A stretch of 64,000 nt of DNA from Camillea tinctor (GCA_022578605.1 MU394128.1:62001-126000), one strand, 5' to 3'; numbered from the stretch's first letter, positions 48,482-60,526 are shown. Numbers and translations: made by a program. Notes: a model not told the origin generated them from the letters alone.

Positions 48482-50152
48482 TTAACTAACCATGCGGGTT
48501 AGGGATATCAATATACCTATGGTGGTTGCTGGCCCAATTCCAATCGTATCAATTAAGGGAACCATTGATGCGCTTCCTGCCCCGGCGAATATGTATTGAA
48601 TCAGATATTTGCTGGCAATCACTTCAGAACGCTGCTTGGGCAAGACCTCTGCACAATAAGTGTTCAGACTTGCGAATGCTATCAGCAACCCAGCAGCGGC
48701 GAAAAACGCTGTGACGATCGGGAGAGCTAGACCACCAACTTCGTATTGGAGACCCCAGCCGTATATAAGGGAGGAAACGGGCGTTATGAAAAAGAACGAA
48801 ATTGCCCCGCTCCACAATCTGTCTTGGGGCAAACGGAACCCGTCCCTAATCTTGATCCATCTCTTAACCGTCATGTCCGATATTCTTCCTCCAATAATGG
48901 TGCCAAGGAGGAATCCGATACCTGGTGCTATGTAGAACAGACCCGAAACCAGAGGAGTGGTCAATCCAAAACGCGGGTTAAGGATGTGTCGTGGAGCTGC
49001 GAGCAAGCTATATTGACTCCAACTAAGAAACCCGCACGAGAGGTCCTGGAGTGGAAATTACCAATTCGTCAGTGGGTCATTTTTCTCTATCTAGTAGCTG
49101 ACAGATATGGAATCGAGTAACTCAGTGGAAACACATAGGTGCAAGCTTACTGTTAGGAGGACATTGGGCAGGCACATGACTTGGAAGACATTAGATGGGT
49201 TCGTGTCCTTTAGAAAGGCAACAAGCTTCTGCTTAAACCCATGCGCGTCTTTATTTTGTTTCGCTCTCATGTCAGGCAAAAAAATCGCAGAGAGAATCAT
49301 TGACATTCCTATCATCGCCGTCTGGAGCCAAAGGATAGCTTGCCAGTTGGTGAAGGTAGCCATTATACCTGATATACATGGGCCTAGGAGCCAGTTAACA
49401 AACATGACCAAAACAGTACGTCTCAGGGAAAGGTGATATACCAAAAGCAGGACCGAATACCGTCCCAACCAAGAAGAATCCGGTAGCTGTTCCCCTCTGG
49501 GTCTAAGTCCATGATTGTTCATGTTAGCAACATTTATTACCTCTAGCATAAAGATGATAACCAGAAGGGCTTTCCATACCGGCACGAAAATATCCGCCAA
49601 CCAAGTCTGGCCCGCAACATGAAAGAAGGTGCCCTCCAAACCGCCCAAAATCCGCATCACCACGAAGATCCTGAACGCCGCGCCTTTTCCCGCCATGGGG
49701 GACAGCCCCGCGCCGACGGTGCAGAGTAGGAAAACGGCGCACGCGGCGAGCCAGGCGTTCTTGCGGCCGAACTGCCTGCCGATGGGGCCCCACACGAAGC
49801 CCGAGCAGCCCATGGTGAAGATCATGAGCGCGTTGACGACGGTGACGTCGAGGGAGGTGGTGCCGAGCGAGGCGGCGATCTCAGCCGTCAGCGGAAACAG
49901 GCTCGTCGACGCGAAGGTGATGGATAGCGTGGTGAGCGAGGCTACGAGGACGATGATGCATTTGCGCCAGAGGGGGATGAGGAAGTATGGCGAGGTCGTA
50001 GATGAGGTGCGCTGGAGGGAGAGCGGGAGCGTCGTCGGGTCTCCTTGGCCTTGCTCGGGCTCGCGCGGGGACGGTGTCGAAGACGAGGACGGGGCGGGTT
50101 TGTCGTAAAGTGTTGTATCATGGGACGCGGAGGGGGTAGAGAAGGAAGACAT
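48482..50152 (-). CDS. MFS transporter, DHA1 drug:H+ antiporter type
   Basis: Exons 50152-49580, 49502-49442, 49383-49151 and 49045-48482 close in phase to 476 residues. The start is MSSFSTPSASHDTTLYDKPA. A polar cytosolic head of about 65 residues precedes the first span (CIIVLVASLTTLSITFASTS). Motif A appears as GPIGRQFGRKNAWL. TQRGTATGFFLVGTVFGPAF is encoded by the 61-nt second exon and its neighbour; the frame read without splicing loses this motif, which supports the intron model. FTNWQAILWLQTAMIG and a second motif-A-like GGRISD are also present. Such proton antiporters export toxins, drugs or metabolites at the plasma membrane. Placed between two Zn2Cys6 genes, it is a good candidate for an exporter of the product of this region. 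The extreme C-terminus (LISLTRMVS) is short. Confidence 0.88.
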
Positions 50153-51073
50153 CTCGGCGGTGTATGTATAGGGTCTTCTGGTCTAGATGTAAGAACGAAG
50201 CTGTAACCTATATCTGTTCTCGAGACATTTTTGTAGTGTTCCGTCGCCCTCTGCACGAAGCAAAAACGTAGGTAGGTACACTTATATAAGGAAATAGATA
50301 AGAACCCTTTTCCATTTTTTCCAACCGCAGATTCAAGAATCTTGCCGTCCGACGTCGGTCAAAACGTGATTCTTGTATCGTGTAATCGGTTGCCTTATAC
50401 GCTCTTTAGAGTGGAGTGGATCTATCTCATTTCTTGTAAGTCATGTTCGGCGTGACAGCCGAGTTGGCCGACGGCGACATGGGACCTTTCGCCGAGAATT
50501 AGTTACAACTCCGTCCACGCCCCTTGTCCTCAATCAACGGCAAGTCGATGACTCTTTCTTATGTAGACGATATTATTTTCATTGGTTTCCATAGATACCT
50601 ATGGATAATTTTCTGAGCATGTTTTGTCGAAGCTTGTAGGTTAGGATCGCGCCAATTGAGACGATAAGCCAACAATAAAGGGTACCACCATGGTAAGCAA
50701 ATATTGTCACCTCGTCAGATCGTCCTCTTAAACTAGCTCAACTTCATTTTTATTCCCGTCTGTTCTCGTTTCATCATCTACTATGTCATTTTTCGAAGGT
50801 CTTCCTTACACATTCCTACCTTTTACCCAACCAAAATCTAGCCCAAACACTCCTTACAAAAGACAACTTTAGAAGAGCAAGCTAATTTAGATTAATATAC
50901 AAGCAACCTGATCCATGAGAAAACGTATAAGGACATAATTTCTCCCTTATCGCAATTTACCCATTGTATCTAGCACTCTTACCGAAGAGAAGCCAAATTT
51001 ACTCAGGCTTATTCCAACCCGTAGCCGACGCCCATACATACCTACACGAACGGATCCTCCTTGATTACACGCA
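50153..51073. other. Intergenic, upstream of the MFS gene
   Basis: Promoter side of the DHA1-type MFS gene and 3' flank of the second regulator. No gene recognised. Confidence 0.55.
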
Positions 51074-53937
51074 TCACGCCGGCGGCTTGCCAAGCTGGTC
51101 GTTCCCATCCATAGTATACATGAGTGTGGTGTCTATGCCGGGGATAAACGAGTTAAAGAGCTCGATGACGTCGGTGCCAGTGTAGAAACCGTTATTGACA
51201 TCTGAGTTGCTATCGTCTGCCGGGAGGTACATCATGTCCGTGAAGAGGGAGGCCTGGGTCGGATCTGCTGTGCTTACTGGCGGCATCTTGTACCCTGGCG
51301 TCAGCATGGGAAAACATTGAATATTAGAATTTATGAGGAGAGGAAATAAGGGGGGGAGGTCGGGTTGGGTTGTTGTCAGCTCACATCTATAAGATCGAAA
51401 ACAGGCTCAATCGGGGCTACATTGGTGGTAGATGACGAGGGGAAGCAATTCGTCGTCACAATCGGGAGTGTCTCCTGCTGACTGCTGGTTGCAGTAGGTG
51501 CCCCGGAAGGAGAAGAAGACGGCACGGTAGTGACAACGGCGGACTTCTCGGCATTCTGCGGGCGGTTGTCGTTGCTGTTATTGTTGTTTAGACTGTTCAC
51601 ATACTCGCGCGCAATGTAGGAGAACTCAGTGATGAGTGAGCCAGGAAGGTATCCATTGCTGGCATACTCAATGCGGCTAAAGTGGCCGCCGGCGATGTCT
51701 AACAGTGCGAGGTTACTATTCGTTTCAGTGTGCCTTGGGTACGTTAGGACAAGATCAAAGATTACAAAAAGGGACACTACGGGGACCCCAGCGATGAACC
51801 TAGTGACTCGGCACATTAGCTTTCGATCCTGTGATAGATTCAAGAAAAGCAAGGGGGTTCTTTGAAGCCAGAAGGGTTTGGTATGGAGGCACTGTCTTAC
51901 CAGGATGGAGTCGACGGTTCGACATCGACTAAAGCTGTCAGCTCCAATGTGGAACGAGATGTCTCTAGCATGAGCTGCGTGCTTTCCGCGTGACTCGATG
52001 GGCTGACCAGACCACGGGTGGCAGCTGCAAGTTGCAGTTTTGCGCGGCAGAGACTGAGTTTGAAGCTATTATATAAGAGATGAGTCCAGACGGTGATAGA
52101 CCTGAACAAGCAGGTTTGAATGCGGCGTATAGGATTCGTATTACCAGGGCGAATATCAGCTGGTATTGACATGCGCCAGTTCTCTAGCTCGCGATCCAGT
52201 TGGTCAATGGTAGATAGGTAATATGTCTTCGGTTTACCTGTCATCCCGGCGGATAAGAGATGAGTTTGCGCTCGCGAGAGCAGTCTAGAGTATCTTGCCC
52301 GGCTCAGAAACCAGTCGTAGCCATCGAACACAGATTCTGGGACTGTTGAGATAGGGACCGTGATATTGTGGTCAATGAAGAACTGTCAATATTAGCCAGA
52401 CTGTCTACGTGACAGGGTAATTGAGGGAAAATAGCATTATGTACGTGTATTAAGGAATCTAGGTTCGCTCACAGATGTTCTCCCAAAATGAAAGCTTGAT
52501 ATCTTGTCTAAGGAATATAGAATCCAGAAAGCTCTATGATAACTGGGAAGGGCGTTTTCCGGAAGCTTGACTGTGCGGAGATTCTGTGCTCGTCGGGCCG
52601 CTTCTGAAAGAATAACGTGTTCCGTGGCCATGCAACATATGCTGAGTGAATAAAGGCTCATGGCTGTCAACGCCTGAAGGACAATGATCGAGTCTGGCAG
52701 AGTAAGGAGGTCCGAATATACAACTACAGACGACGAAAACAAACGCCATGATTCTCCCTTGCCAGGTTCAAAGCTCCCTCCGCCGGCGGCCTGGGAGCCC
52801 AGAGCGAGTACAGCATTATAGAGAGCTAATAACGCCTTATTTTGGGAAATCTCTTTACCGAAGTTGGGGCTCGAGATGGTCTCTTTGAACGATTTGCGAT
52901 CGAGAAATGGATGCGCAGGGTGTACATGTTGGAAATATGCTACCAATACGTTAAGTACTTCGAACAAGAGTGGTAAATGAATAAGAAATCGAGGGTTTCA
53001 TTCGCTATAGCTTACCGTCTATATAGCCCCTAGCTTCGCTCGGACTAAGTGTGGCATTGATATTCTCTTTCGTTCTTAGAGAGGCGTTTATCGTCTCATG
53101 TCTGGGTATGCGATGCCTGACTGTGGTTTGAATTCTCTTCAATAACTCGTCTACTTTGTTGTTCTGCAGCTGCGCCGATATGTGTTGCAGCCTGCTTTCA
53201 GAAAAGAATGTCAATCTGTAATTGCCGACTGTGGTGTTTTGGTTAGTAGGTATAGAGTAAACAACTTGGCTGATTTCACATGCCGAAAACCTCGTTCCCC
53301 TGAAATTATTGGTTAGAATACATGTGATCTACGCAAAGTCTTAATTTTCATATCACAATACCTTCACAGAAAATGGCTTGTGGTTTTTCAGATCATCGAT
53401 TGACTGGGCCTGTGCAAGCATTTGGTCGATGTATAGGTCTGGAAGCTCATATGTAGACTTTATTGTTGTTCGTGTAAGTTGAGGCTTGCAGCGCAACGCT
53501 AATCACGTTGTTAAGAATCGGGATCCTTACAGTGTTGTCGCCATGTGACGGAACTGTGTTATTCGTGTTTGGTAGTGACGCGGTCGTAAGCTCAATATTA
53601 GCTAGGTATTCAGTAACGAAAATCAGCTACCAATAACAGTATGGATATTATACTACTAATGGGAAACTGACCATGAGGTCTTCGAGCTACGTTGATGCGG
53701 CTAAAATGGCATTTCTCGTTTCGGCGCTTTCCAAACAGAGTTAACACCGATTCAATTCATTTTCCGTCAAGAACTCACTATGCAGCTCTGGCACGGGCTT
53801 GGGTAACCTATAAACTGATCGTAAATGATAAATTCCTTGATCTATTTGCTCAGATGCTTACCTGAGCACCGGACCTTTCTGGACTTGCATATATCGCAAC
53901 TCTTATGGAATCGTCGTGTACTAGCGTGATCGGCCAT
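51074..53937 (-). CDS. Second Zn2Cys6 fungal transcription factor
   Basis: Ten exons close in phase to 730 residues: 53937-53862, 53806-53778, 53726-53672, 53601-53531, 53457-53357, 53299-53016, 52939-52473, 52382-51901, 51799-51385, 51286-51074. The start MADHASTRRFHKSCDICKSR leads into the zinc cluster C-x2-C-x6-C-x6-C-x2-C-x6-C, completed by CQSCI and RRNEKC in the next two exons. Exon 2 is only 29 nt. The Fungal_trans region includes YIDAYFQHVHPAHPFLDRKS, LLALYNAVLALGSQ, LSICCMATEHVILSEAARRA and FWILYSLDKISSFHFGR. The C-terminus holds an Asn-rich stretch (NSLNNNNSNDN) and an acidic, possibly activating tail. The exon 5 donor (GTGATA) and exon 10 acceptor are the weakest joins. A long unrelated frame covers the first exon on the same strand and can mislead automatic calling. 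Probable nuclear regulator of neighbouring genes. Confidence 0.87.
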
Positions 53938-55372
53938 TTATGGAATATGATTAGTTGATCAGCCAACAAGAGGCCTTCAGGCAAATGGACTAAATCGTTG
54001 CTCTTTTCGGCTCGGGAAATGCGAGAGAAGAAGAGTGTAGTTTCGGAGACTGAAGTAAGGGGGTAAGAAGGTAGAAGACTTCGGACTGAAGAGCCGAAGG
54101 GGGTAGATATTTGTTCGGCGATCAGGACTGCATCTTTAACCTGATTCGGCAGCTCGGCGCCGAGACCCACAGCCGGTGAAAGAGGGTCACATCATGTTGC
54201 AGTGTCATATGTATGAGCGAATTGTCTTTTGACAGTTAGCATATGCTTTTGTCCGCATCACATCATCTATAGGTAGTAGTCCACACGGCTCTGGCGCCAA
54301 ATATCTAGGTTACCACATTCTGATCATCGTTATGTCCTAGCTAAGTTGTAACATTCTTCTCATAGTAGCAGGTTATAACTTGTAAATGTCGCTTCTGGGG
54401 GTCGGATTGCCAAAGGGGGTTAGGAGAACACAAGACGCAATGCTAAAGTTGTAAGTATCACAATATTTCAATATAAAGGATGAGGTTGTACTGAGGATAA
54501 GCCTTTAAGGTACTGCTTGGTTGTATTCTCAATTGTTCCTTCTGTTGATTGGATCTAATTGCGAACACCGTCGTCTGTAAGATTCATTCGATTGGTTATT
54601 ACCACATGTTTACTGCTAAGTCTTAAGAAACTTCAGGAATTCCTCCATCACTCTTCTCAAGGGGATCATGCTTACATTTTGACTCTGTACGTTTTTGTTA
54701 TCTCATATGTTCATAATATGGCGGGCGACAAAGAGCTTCAATCTGGACCAAGCCCCGAAAAGGGGATCGAATCAACGAGTTGTGAAAATTTTATATGATA
54801 TGATATGAAAAGTTATGGTAGTACTATGGGCGGACGCCACCGTATATCTTTCCAAATTAATCTTGTGTGGTGGTGCAGTAAGTATGTATATCAATCAACC
54901 CGGCTAGGACTTTTTGCTTCCGTCTAAATAGCTCCCTATTGTAGAATTTGTTAACTTCTACCAGGCCCGACTATGATACCTTGGGCTGTCAGTGCTGCTC
55001 TTGAATAGCACTGACACATATCTGCAAACTTTCGGCATATAGTGCGGCTATATTAGCTTGTAATGAGAGCGCGGATGATTTGGAACCCCGAAAGTCAGCG
55101 GTGGAAGATTTTTAAGAGCGGAGGGTTATATCATAGGGTCCATGGCAGATGCATATCATAAGAAAATCAATGGAGTGTTCGATGTAAGTTATAAGGAAAT
55201 CAAAGCACGTTTACTAATTGAGTGGTCCAGTATCTCATCATGACTTTTTTGGGTGTATAGCAGTATTATAAGTCACAGCAAGTGCACCGCTATGTAAAGA
55301 GTAAGGTCATAGGGCACTGCTGATGATATCTGTATTCATATCTATGCCTTCAAACCGATTCCTTCTTATCGT
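53938..55372. other. Intergenic with a dispersed repeat
   Basis: Apart from the 60-bp repeat copy at 54196-54255, only short random frames are seen. This is the upstream region of the second regulator and the 3' flank of the cutinase gene. Confidence 0.5.
54196..54255 (+). repeat. 60-bp dispersed repeat, copy 2
   Basis: Starts GTTGCAGTGT and ends CTTTTGTCCG. It matches the reverse complement of 17527-17468 at 51 of 60 positions without gaps. Six of nine mismatches fall in a 10-base block at the hairpin loop, where AAAA in copy 1 is TTTT here. Confidence 0.75.
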
Positions 55373-56139
55373 TTAAACTTTGCTAATAATGTATTCTGCA
55401 GCTTGAGGGGCAAGGTCATCATAGTCAAAGTGCGCATTTGTAATTATAAGGGTCCCTTCGCACACTTCATCGCCGTCGTGACACAATATAAGCGTCTTGT
55501 TTGGATCAAAGTTTGGAATCTGATCATCATCTTGTGCCTTTTGCGTGTCGCCGAACGTCACGGCCGCCACGATGTTATTTTTAACAGCGGTGGTCGCTTT
55601 CTCGATGGATCGGTGGACCAAAGCAGCACCCTGACTGTAACCAGAGACAGCAATTGCGGAATCTGGGCATTCAGTCGCTGCCCGGGTGATCAATGCTCTC
55701 ATCGTATCAGCATCTGCAGGGTCACACCCACCAGGTCTCAGATTGTCGATAAGCAGTGCCGGGTAATCAACTCCCTGAGCTGCTACTGCATCATCTCCAA
55801 GCGCTGATTTCACCAGATCGACCAGCTGTGGTCCGGGACTACCACCCTATGATGTTTTAAACCGTTAGATCATGCGCTCAGACTGAATATACACGATGAT
55901 AGATAGGCACTAACGATGTTCCCTTCCTGCGTGCTGCCCCGTGCGTAGATGAGAATAAGATTTCTGCAGCCACCTTCGAGAAACTCATTTTCGGTTGTTC
56001 CTGCTGATTGACGGGCCTGGATGCCGTTTGAATCTCCCGCTTTCAGCTTGTCAATGATATCCTCTGAGATATCGACAGTCAAGGGCACTGCAGCAGCTAA
56101 AGCTAGTATCGTAGGGATGACGGAGAAGATGGCCTTCAT
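55373..56139 (-). CDS. Cutinase (CE5 serine esterase), secreted
   Basis: Exons 56139-55915 and 55846-55373, joined by a 68-nt intron in phase 0, give 232 residues, the usual length. The start MKAIFSVIPTILALAAAVPL is a signal peptide. A propeptide-like stretch follows, then GCRNLILIYARGSTQEGNIG, the oxyanion-hole block of cutinases. The nucleophile lies in VSGYSQGAALVHRS. The catalytic Asp is in CHDGDEVCEG and the His in NAHFDY. The four Cys typical of the family are present. It hydrolyses cutin and other polyesters or short esters outside the cell, pointing to a plant-associated life. It is oriented with the MFS gene downstream but shows no special link to it. Appears intact. Confidence 0.95.
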
Positions 56140-56744
56140 ATTGTTCTATACCAAGTCTCGTTTAAATCGGTAAGGGGTTTGAGACTGGAAGAGAGCCTGT
56201 TTATTGATGAACCTAATGAGCCAGAGGATGCACCACCGACGACTCCAGCTCTGGGCATCCCCACTACCTATATATGCTCAATACGTCTCACATGTCTATG
56301 AGATAGAACAGTGGGAATTTGACTCAGTGACTATTGCAAGCTGATGATGAAAAAGTTTCCACCTTCCCTTTGGATATCATTGATCCGGCACAGCTATGCA
56401 TAGAGACAGGGCCATGCAGCCCGATGCACCCGGCACGAGAATCGGATCTAAATAAACTTCGTGGGGAAGATGATCAACCCCGGTGGAGGGAGAAGGTGAA
56501 GTAGTATTCGAATGTGTGGAGAAGCTTGGTACGGGGATAAGAAGACGGCTACCGTCCAAGAATGGCAAAAGATCTTCCCAAGTTCCCCTCCTTTTTGTAG
56601 CTGATGGTATATAACACGGCCTTACCACTAGCTAGGTACATAGTTTTCCGACTTGAACATACCGATTCTATAAATTCTGGTTTGCTGCTTCACATGCGTT
56701 ATTTTCCCCTCTTTTCTTCATCTTAGAACGATCACTTTAATCTC
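56140..56744. other. Intergenic, cutinase promoter side
   Basis: Contains the cutinase upstream region on the minus strand and the 3' end of the ACS transporter gene. The minus frame at 56377-56628 is not convincing. No gene. Confidence 0.5.
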
Positions 56745-58292
56745 CTAAGGTTGGTGACCCCCTTGCTTTGTTTCTATCGCATCGCCTGCCCCATTTGTTT
56801 TGGTGTCAGAATTGACTTCTATAGCTTCGGCTTGTTTTGCTTCCCAATCTAGACCCCAGTCTAACACATCTGGGTACTTGCCAACGTAGTAGCGCAGACC
56901 TAGTATAGCGAGGATACTGCCAGCGCAGAATGCTGCAGATAGAGGAAATCCAATCGGGTATCGTGGAGAGTCGTTGACGCGCCAAGCACGAAGAGGTATG
57001 GTTGCGTGACCGATGTACACCAGCGTCACTGCGAGAGCAACCAGAATAGCGCGCGCTTCAGGTTCTTTACGCATGATAAGTGCTAGCCAAGCGATGAGGG
57101 CGTAGCCCCATGCCGCCGTAGCATAAGTGAGGAAATAAAAGGTCATCACAGTTGCACGAGAGTCTGGCCAAGCTGATAGAACCGAGGTTGCTACTAATTG
57201 TAATGCTGCAGCTCCGACGGCGACCTGCCACCGCCACTCTTTCCAGTCGCTTAGTGCGTTGAGTCCGATGTTGGAGACGATAGAAATTGCGTAACCGCCC
57301 AGCGGAATCAAGTTGACGGTGTATATGGAGTAGAGCGCTTGACCATCTGGGGTCTTGAGCCCTTGCAAGTATAGTAGAAAGTAAGAGTTGGCGCGCTGGG
57401 ACCAGGCGAACTGAAGATATGCTGCTAAGAATAAATAGGATATGGGACTCCGGATGAGGAGTTGAATTTTATGAACCAGCACCTTAGAAGAGACTAGCCT
57501 CGATGTCGTTGTTCCGCTGTCAACCATTCGATCTCGCGAGAGTTTCTTCTCCGACGGGGTGAGGTACAAGGCTCGAGTAATGCCGGGAGAGTCAGGGATG
57601 ATCAAGAAACCAACAATGCCCCATGAAATTGTTATAATTCCAGAAACAATGAAAAGCCATTGCCAACCAGCCAAGCCGTGAACACCGTTGAGGTTACGGT
57701 AGAGTGCGGCCTGTAGAATACCCAGAAACATATTCCCAGCGACACCACTCACCCCGAAGATTGCCAATCGCTTTCCCAATTCCTTTGGTGTGTACCAGTT
57801 GAAAATTAGGTTAACGATTCCAGGCCACGAGGTAGATTCGAAAACTCCCAAGAAAAAACGCAACGCGAAGACTGTTTTCGCATTTGGTGCCTTAGCGGTC
57901 GCCAACGTGAAGACTCCCCAGATGATTTCGCACACGGGCAGGAATAAAGACGGGCGGACTCGCGTCTGAATCATTTGGGACGGGACGATGAAAAGAGCGT
58001 ATCCGACTGAGAAATATGTCGTGAACTCCACAAGCTCGTTGCCATATAGCGATAAATCTTCCTTCATACCCGAAACGTATGCAGCTGTTGTCGATGATTG
58101 GTCCATATCCTTAAGAAGCCCGGCCACAAATGCCCAAGCCAGGAGCATCACGTCTAACTTGAGTGTTAAGACATGCGAGGGATCCCTGAAGTATGGATGG
58201 ACCCTCCCGAGCCAAGATGATGACTCGACGACATGGTCCTCCAGCTCTCGTTTCCTCGAGACTGACGAATGTTTATTGTCTACTATAACCAT
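56745..58292 (-). CDS. MFS transporter, ACS (Dal5/Liz1/Seo1-like) family
   Basis: An intronless 515-residue protein with about 12 spans. The start is MVIVDNKHSSVSRKRELEDH. Signatures of the anion:cation symporter family are LLKDMDQSSTTAAYVSGMKE (the D-x2-N/S-x3-AYVSGM block), RFFLGVFESTSWPGIVNLIF and WYTPKELGKRLAIFGVSG. WQWLFIVSGIITISWGIVGF and FLIIPDSPG follow. Members carry allantoate, pantothenate, biotin, dipeptides, sulfonates or similar carboxylated solutes with protons. Similarity seems closest to the Liz1/Seo1 side, but the substrate cannot be fixed. It diverges from a TauD dioxygenase gene across 927 bp; such pairs often import and then oxidise a sulfonate, which is a reasonable inference here. 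Confidence 0.9.
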   Translation of the reverse strand: MVIVDNKHSSVSRKRELEDHVVESSSWLGRVHPYFRDPSHVLTLKLDVMLLAWAFVAGLLKDMDQSSTTAAYVSGMKEDLSLYGNELVEFTTYFSVGYALFIVPSQMIQTRVRPSLFLPVCEIIWGVFTLATAKAPNAKTVFALRFFLGVFESTSWPGIVNLIFNWYTPKELGKRLAIFGVSGVAGNMFLGILQAALYRNLNGVHGLAGWQWLFIVSGIITISWGIVGFLIIPDSPGITRALYLTPSEKKLSRDRMVDSGTTTSRLVSSKVLVHKIQLLIRSPISYLFLAAYLQFAWSQRANSYFLLYLQGLKTPDGQALYSIYTVNLIPLGGYAISIVSNIGLNALSDWKEWRWQVAVGAAALQLVATSVLSAWPDSRATVMTFYFLTYATAAWGYALIAWLALIMRKEPEARAILVALAVTLVYIGHATIPLRAWRVNDSPRYPIGFPLSAAFCAGSILAILGLRYYVGKYPDVLDWGLDWEAKQAEAIEVNSDTKTNGAGDAIETKQGGHQP

Positions 58293-59219
58293 TTTATAAT
58301 ATTTATAATGCAGGAAATCATCCGTGCTAGGCGTTGTCGTGATTTATCTTGAAGCTCTGGAGCATACGGTCTTCTATGAGGACTGAGGAAGTGATACATA
58401 TAACAGAAAAGAAAGACAGACCTATGGGCACTAGATAATTTTAATGTCTAGATATCTGGCATGGAATGACGGAGCATATCCGATCCACTACATATCGACA
58501 TCGAAACTATAATGATGACATTCTGAAGTTTTTCCAACATCGTATATCAGCTCGAGGCACACACTGCAAAGGTATGAGTTTAGGTCGTATAATCGCAGCA
58601 GAGATAAGATATTCAACAAGTAAAAGTCATTGTTAAGGAAAGCTCTGTAATAAAATGAAGATTGTCTCTAAATGTATCTTTATCGCGATATTTTGTGTAT
58701 TTCCCAGATCAAGATCGCCGATGCTGAATACAAAGGTTCTTATTAAGAAGCAGCATCGCTAGTATATTGTGTTTGAATGGGTTGTTACTGTAAACCACAA
58801 CATTGTAGTAGGAACAAACAAACCGGATGTTTTACTCTAATAAAACTACCAATCGGGAATGTTGCGACAAGTTTAACTTGGATTGGAATATGATACGGAT
58901 TAGAACCGCGATGTCGTCTTAAATGCCGAGAATGTCGTGACATATGTACGGATATTCTTGGCGTGTATTTCGGGATTCCCACCGCTGAATTCAAGAAACG
59001 CTCGAAGGATTTATATCCCTATCTAATAGGTCAAGTCAATATTGCCGTTCTCGGAAATCTTGATCGAATGATATCAAGTATCAAATATATATAAGCTATA
59101 TCAATCGCTGGTGCTGAGGTAGGTCAGGAATAAGGACTCCCGTATACGAAGGGTCAACTCAATACCTTAGCCAACCGGAACATACACCTGCGATTATCAT
59201 CTTCCGAGAATCCGATACC
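58293..59219. promoter_or_regulatory. Divergent promoter region between ACS transporter and TauD gene
   Basis: A 927-bp spacer between two genes pointing away from each other. AT-rich, with a TATATATAAG stretch at about 59084-59093, roughly 125 bp before the dioxygenase ATG. No open frame of note. Shared regulation is inferred from arrangement only. Confidence 0.45.
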
Positions 59220-60360
59220 ATGTCTTCTCAACCACTTTACCCCACATATCTCCCTACTCGGCCGGATGGTTTTGCGCAGCCAATCGCGATACCGCCGTTT
59301 GAAGCAACTGAACCGGGAAGTCGAGCAGATCCTGCCAAGCCTTCACTTTTCAAGGGTGGAGCAACTGTGACCAACATCACGCCAAGAATTGGTACCGAAA
59401 TTCGTGGTCTGCAGATTAGCCAGTTGTCCAACGAAGGCCTTGACGAACTGGCCCTTCTTGCAGCAGAAAGGGGGGTTCTGGTCTTTGTAAGGAACACCTA
59501 CTTTATAGCGTTCCTTGATATATGTAATAACATGTCTCTACCCAGAGAGATCAGGATTTCGCCGACGTTGGGTTTGATAGACAGCGCGAGATTGTGAGAT
59601 ATTATGGCCCTCTTCATCAGCATCCTACAATGGGATATCCGGAAGGCACTGGACCTGAGTTCCACGTTGTCTATGCTGATGAAACCGCGTAAGCTATTTA
59701 CTACTCTACGTCGCTTTTGGTGTCCCTAGGGGTATTAATATGGGAGCACTTAGTGGTAACCTGAGATCACTGCTGGGTCCTCGAACAAGTTATGACCTTT
59801 GGCATGTCGACCAGACATTTACGCCCAACGTGCCGGCAACAACTTTCTTTTGGGTTCTCGAGATTCCAGCTTCAGGGGGTGGAGACACCGCCTTTACATC
59901 TCTTACGGCGGCGTACGAAGCACTTTCCCCGGCATTTCGAAAAACACTTGCATCATTAAGCTTATTTCACACTTCGGCATCTGCCGGAGAGGTCGCCCGA
60001 GTGGGCACGGAGAGGGCCCTGAAAGAGGCTATCAGCACAACACATCCGTTAGTGATCAAGCATCCAGTGACTAGCAAACCATCGCTATTCGTCAACCCAA
60101 CCATTGCCCGTAAAGTGGAAGGATTCTTGCCAGAAGAGTCGGATAACTTACTTAAGTTCCTACATGATCATATCCGTAGCTTGGATTTTAGCTGCCGTGT
60201 GAAGTGGGAAAAGGGGACGGTTGTAGTGTGGGATCAAAGGTCAGCGGCACACAGCGCAGTGCCCGACTTTGCAGATGGGGAGAGAAGACATATGGTGAGG
60301 ATAATCCCATACGGCTCAAAGCCAGAACCAGCTTTTCCGGGGGAGTTTTCTGCACCATAA
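59220..60360 (+). CDS. TauD/TfdA-type Fe(II)/2-oxoglutarate dioxygenase
   Basis: Exons 59220-59486, 59546-59688 and 59730-60360 close in phase to 346 residues (introns 59 and 41 nt). The start is MSSQPLYPTYLPTRPDGFAQ. The domain begins TNITPRIGTEIRGLQISQLS, continues AERGVLVF-RDQDFADVGFD and GPLHQHPTMGYPEGTGPEFH. The iron ligands are His and Asp in LWHVDQTF and the distal His in AAHSAVPDF; the 2-oxoglutarate-binding Arg is in RRHMVRI. The pattern matches fungal sulfonate/alpha-ketoglutarate dioxygenases (Jlp1-like), which release sulfite from sulfonates. Other TauD enzymes act in natural-product pathways, and this one lies 2 kb from a megasynthase gene, so both roles are open. Cytosolic, intact. 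Confidence 0.9.
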
Positions 60361-60526
60361 AGTTGATCATAAGCGAGGAAAACATATGAAATCCGCATAT
60401 TGACGCAGAGCCGTTGCGAGACACTGCATATCCTTTCTGGCATTCTAGGTATAGTGGACGATAAACAATAACCATTATGTAGATGTTTTTCTCTACCTTA
60501 GATTCTCTTCCTCGTGTTTGAACTGA

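Noticed and set aside
53850..54170. Minus-strand 106-codon open frame overlapping the start of the second regulator
   Set aside because: It has no ATG start and no family match. Another frame of the same strand gives a perfect zinc-cluster first exon (from 53937) that splices in phase to nine more exons.
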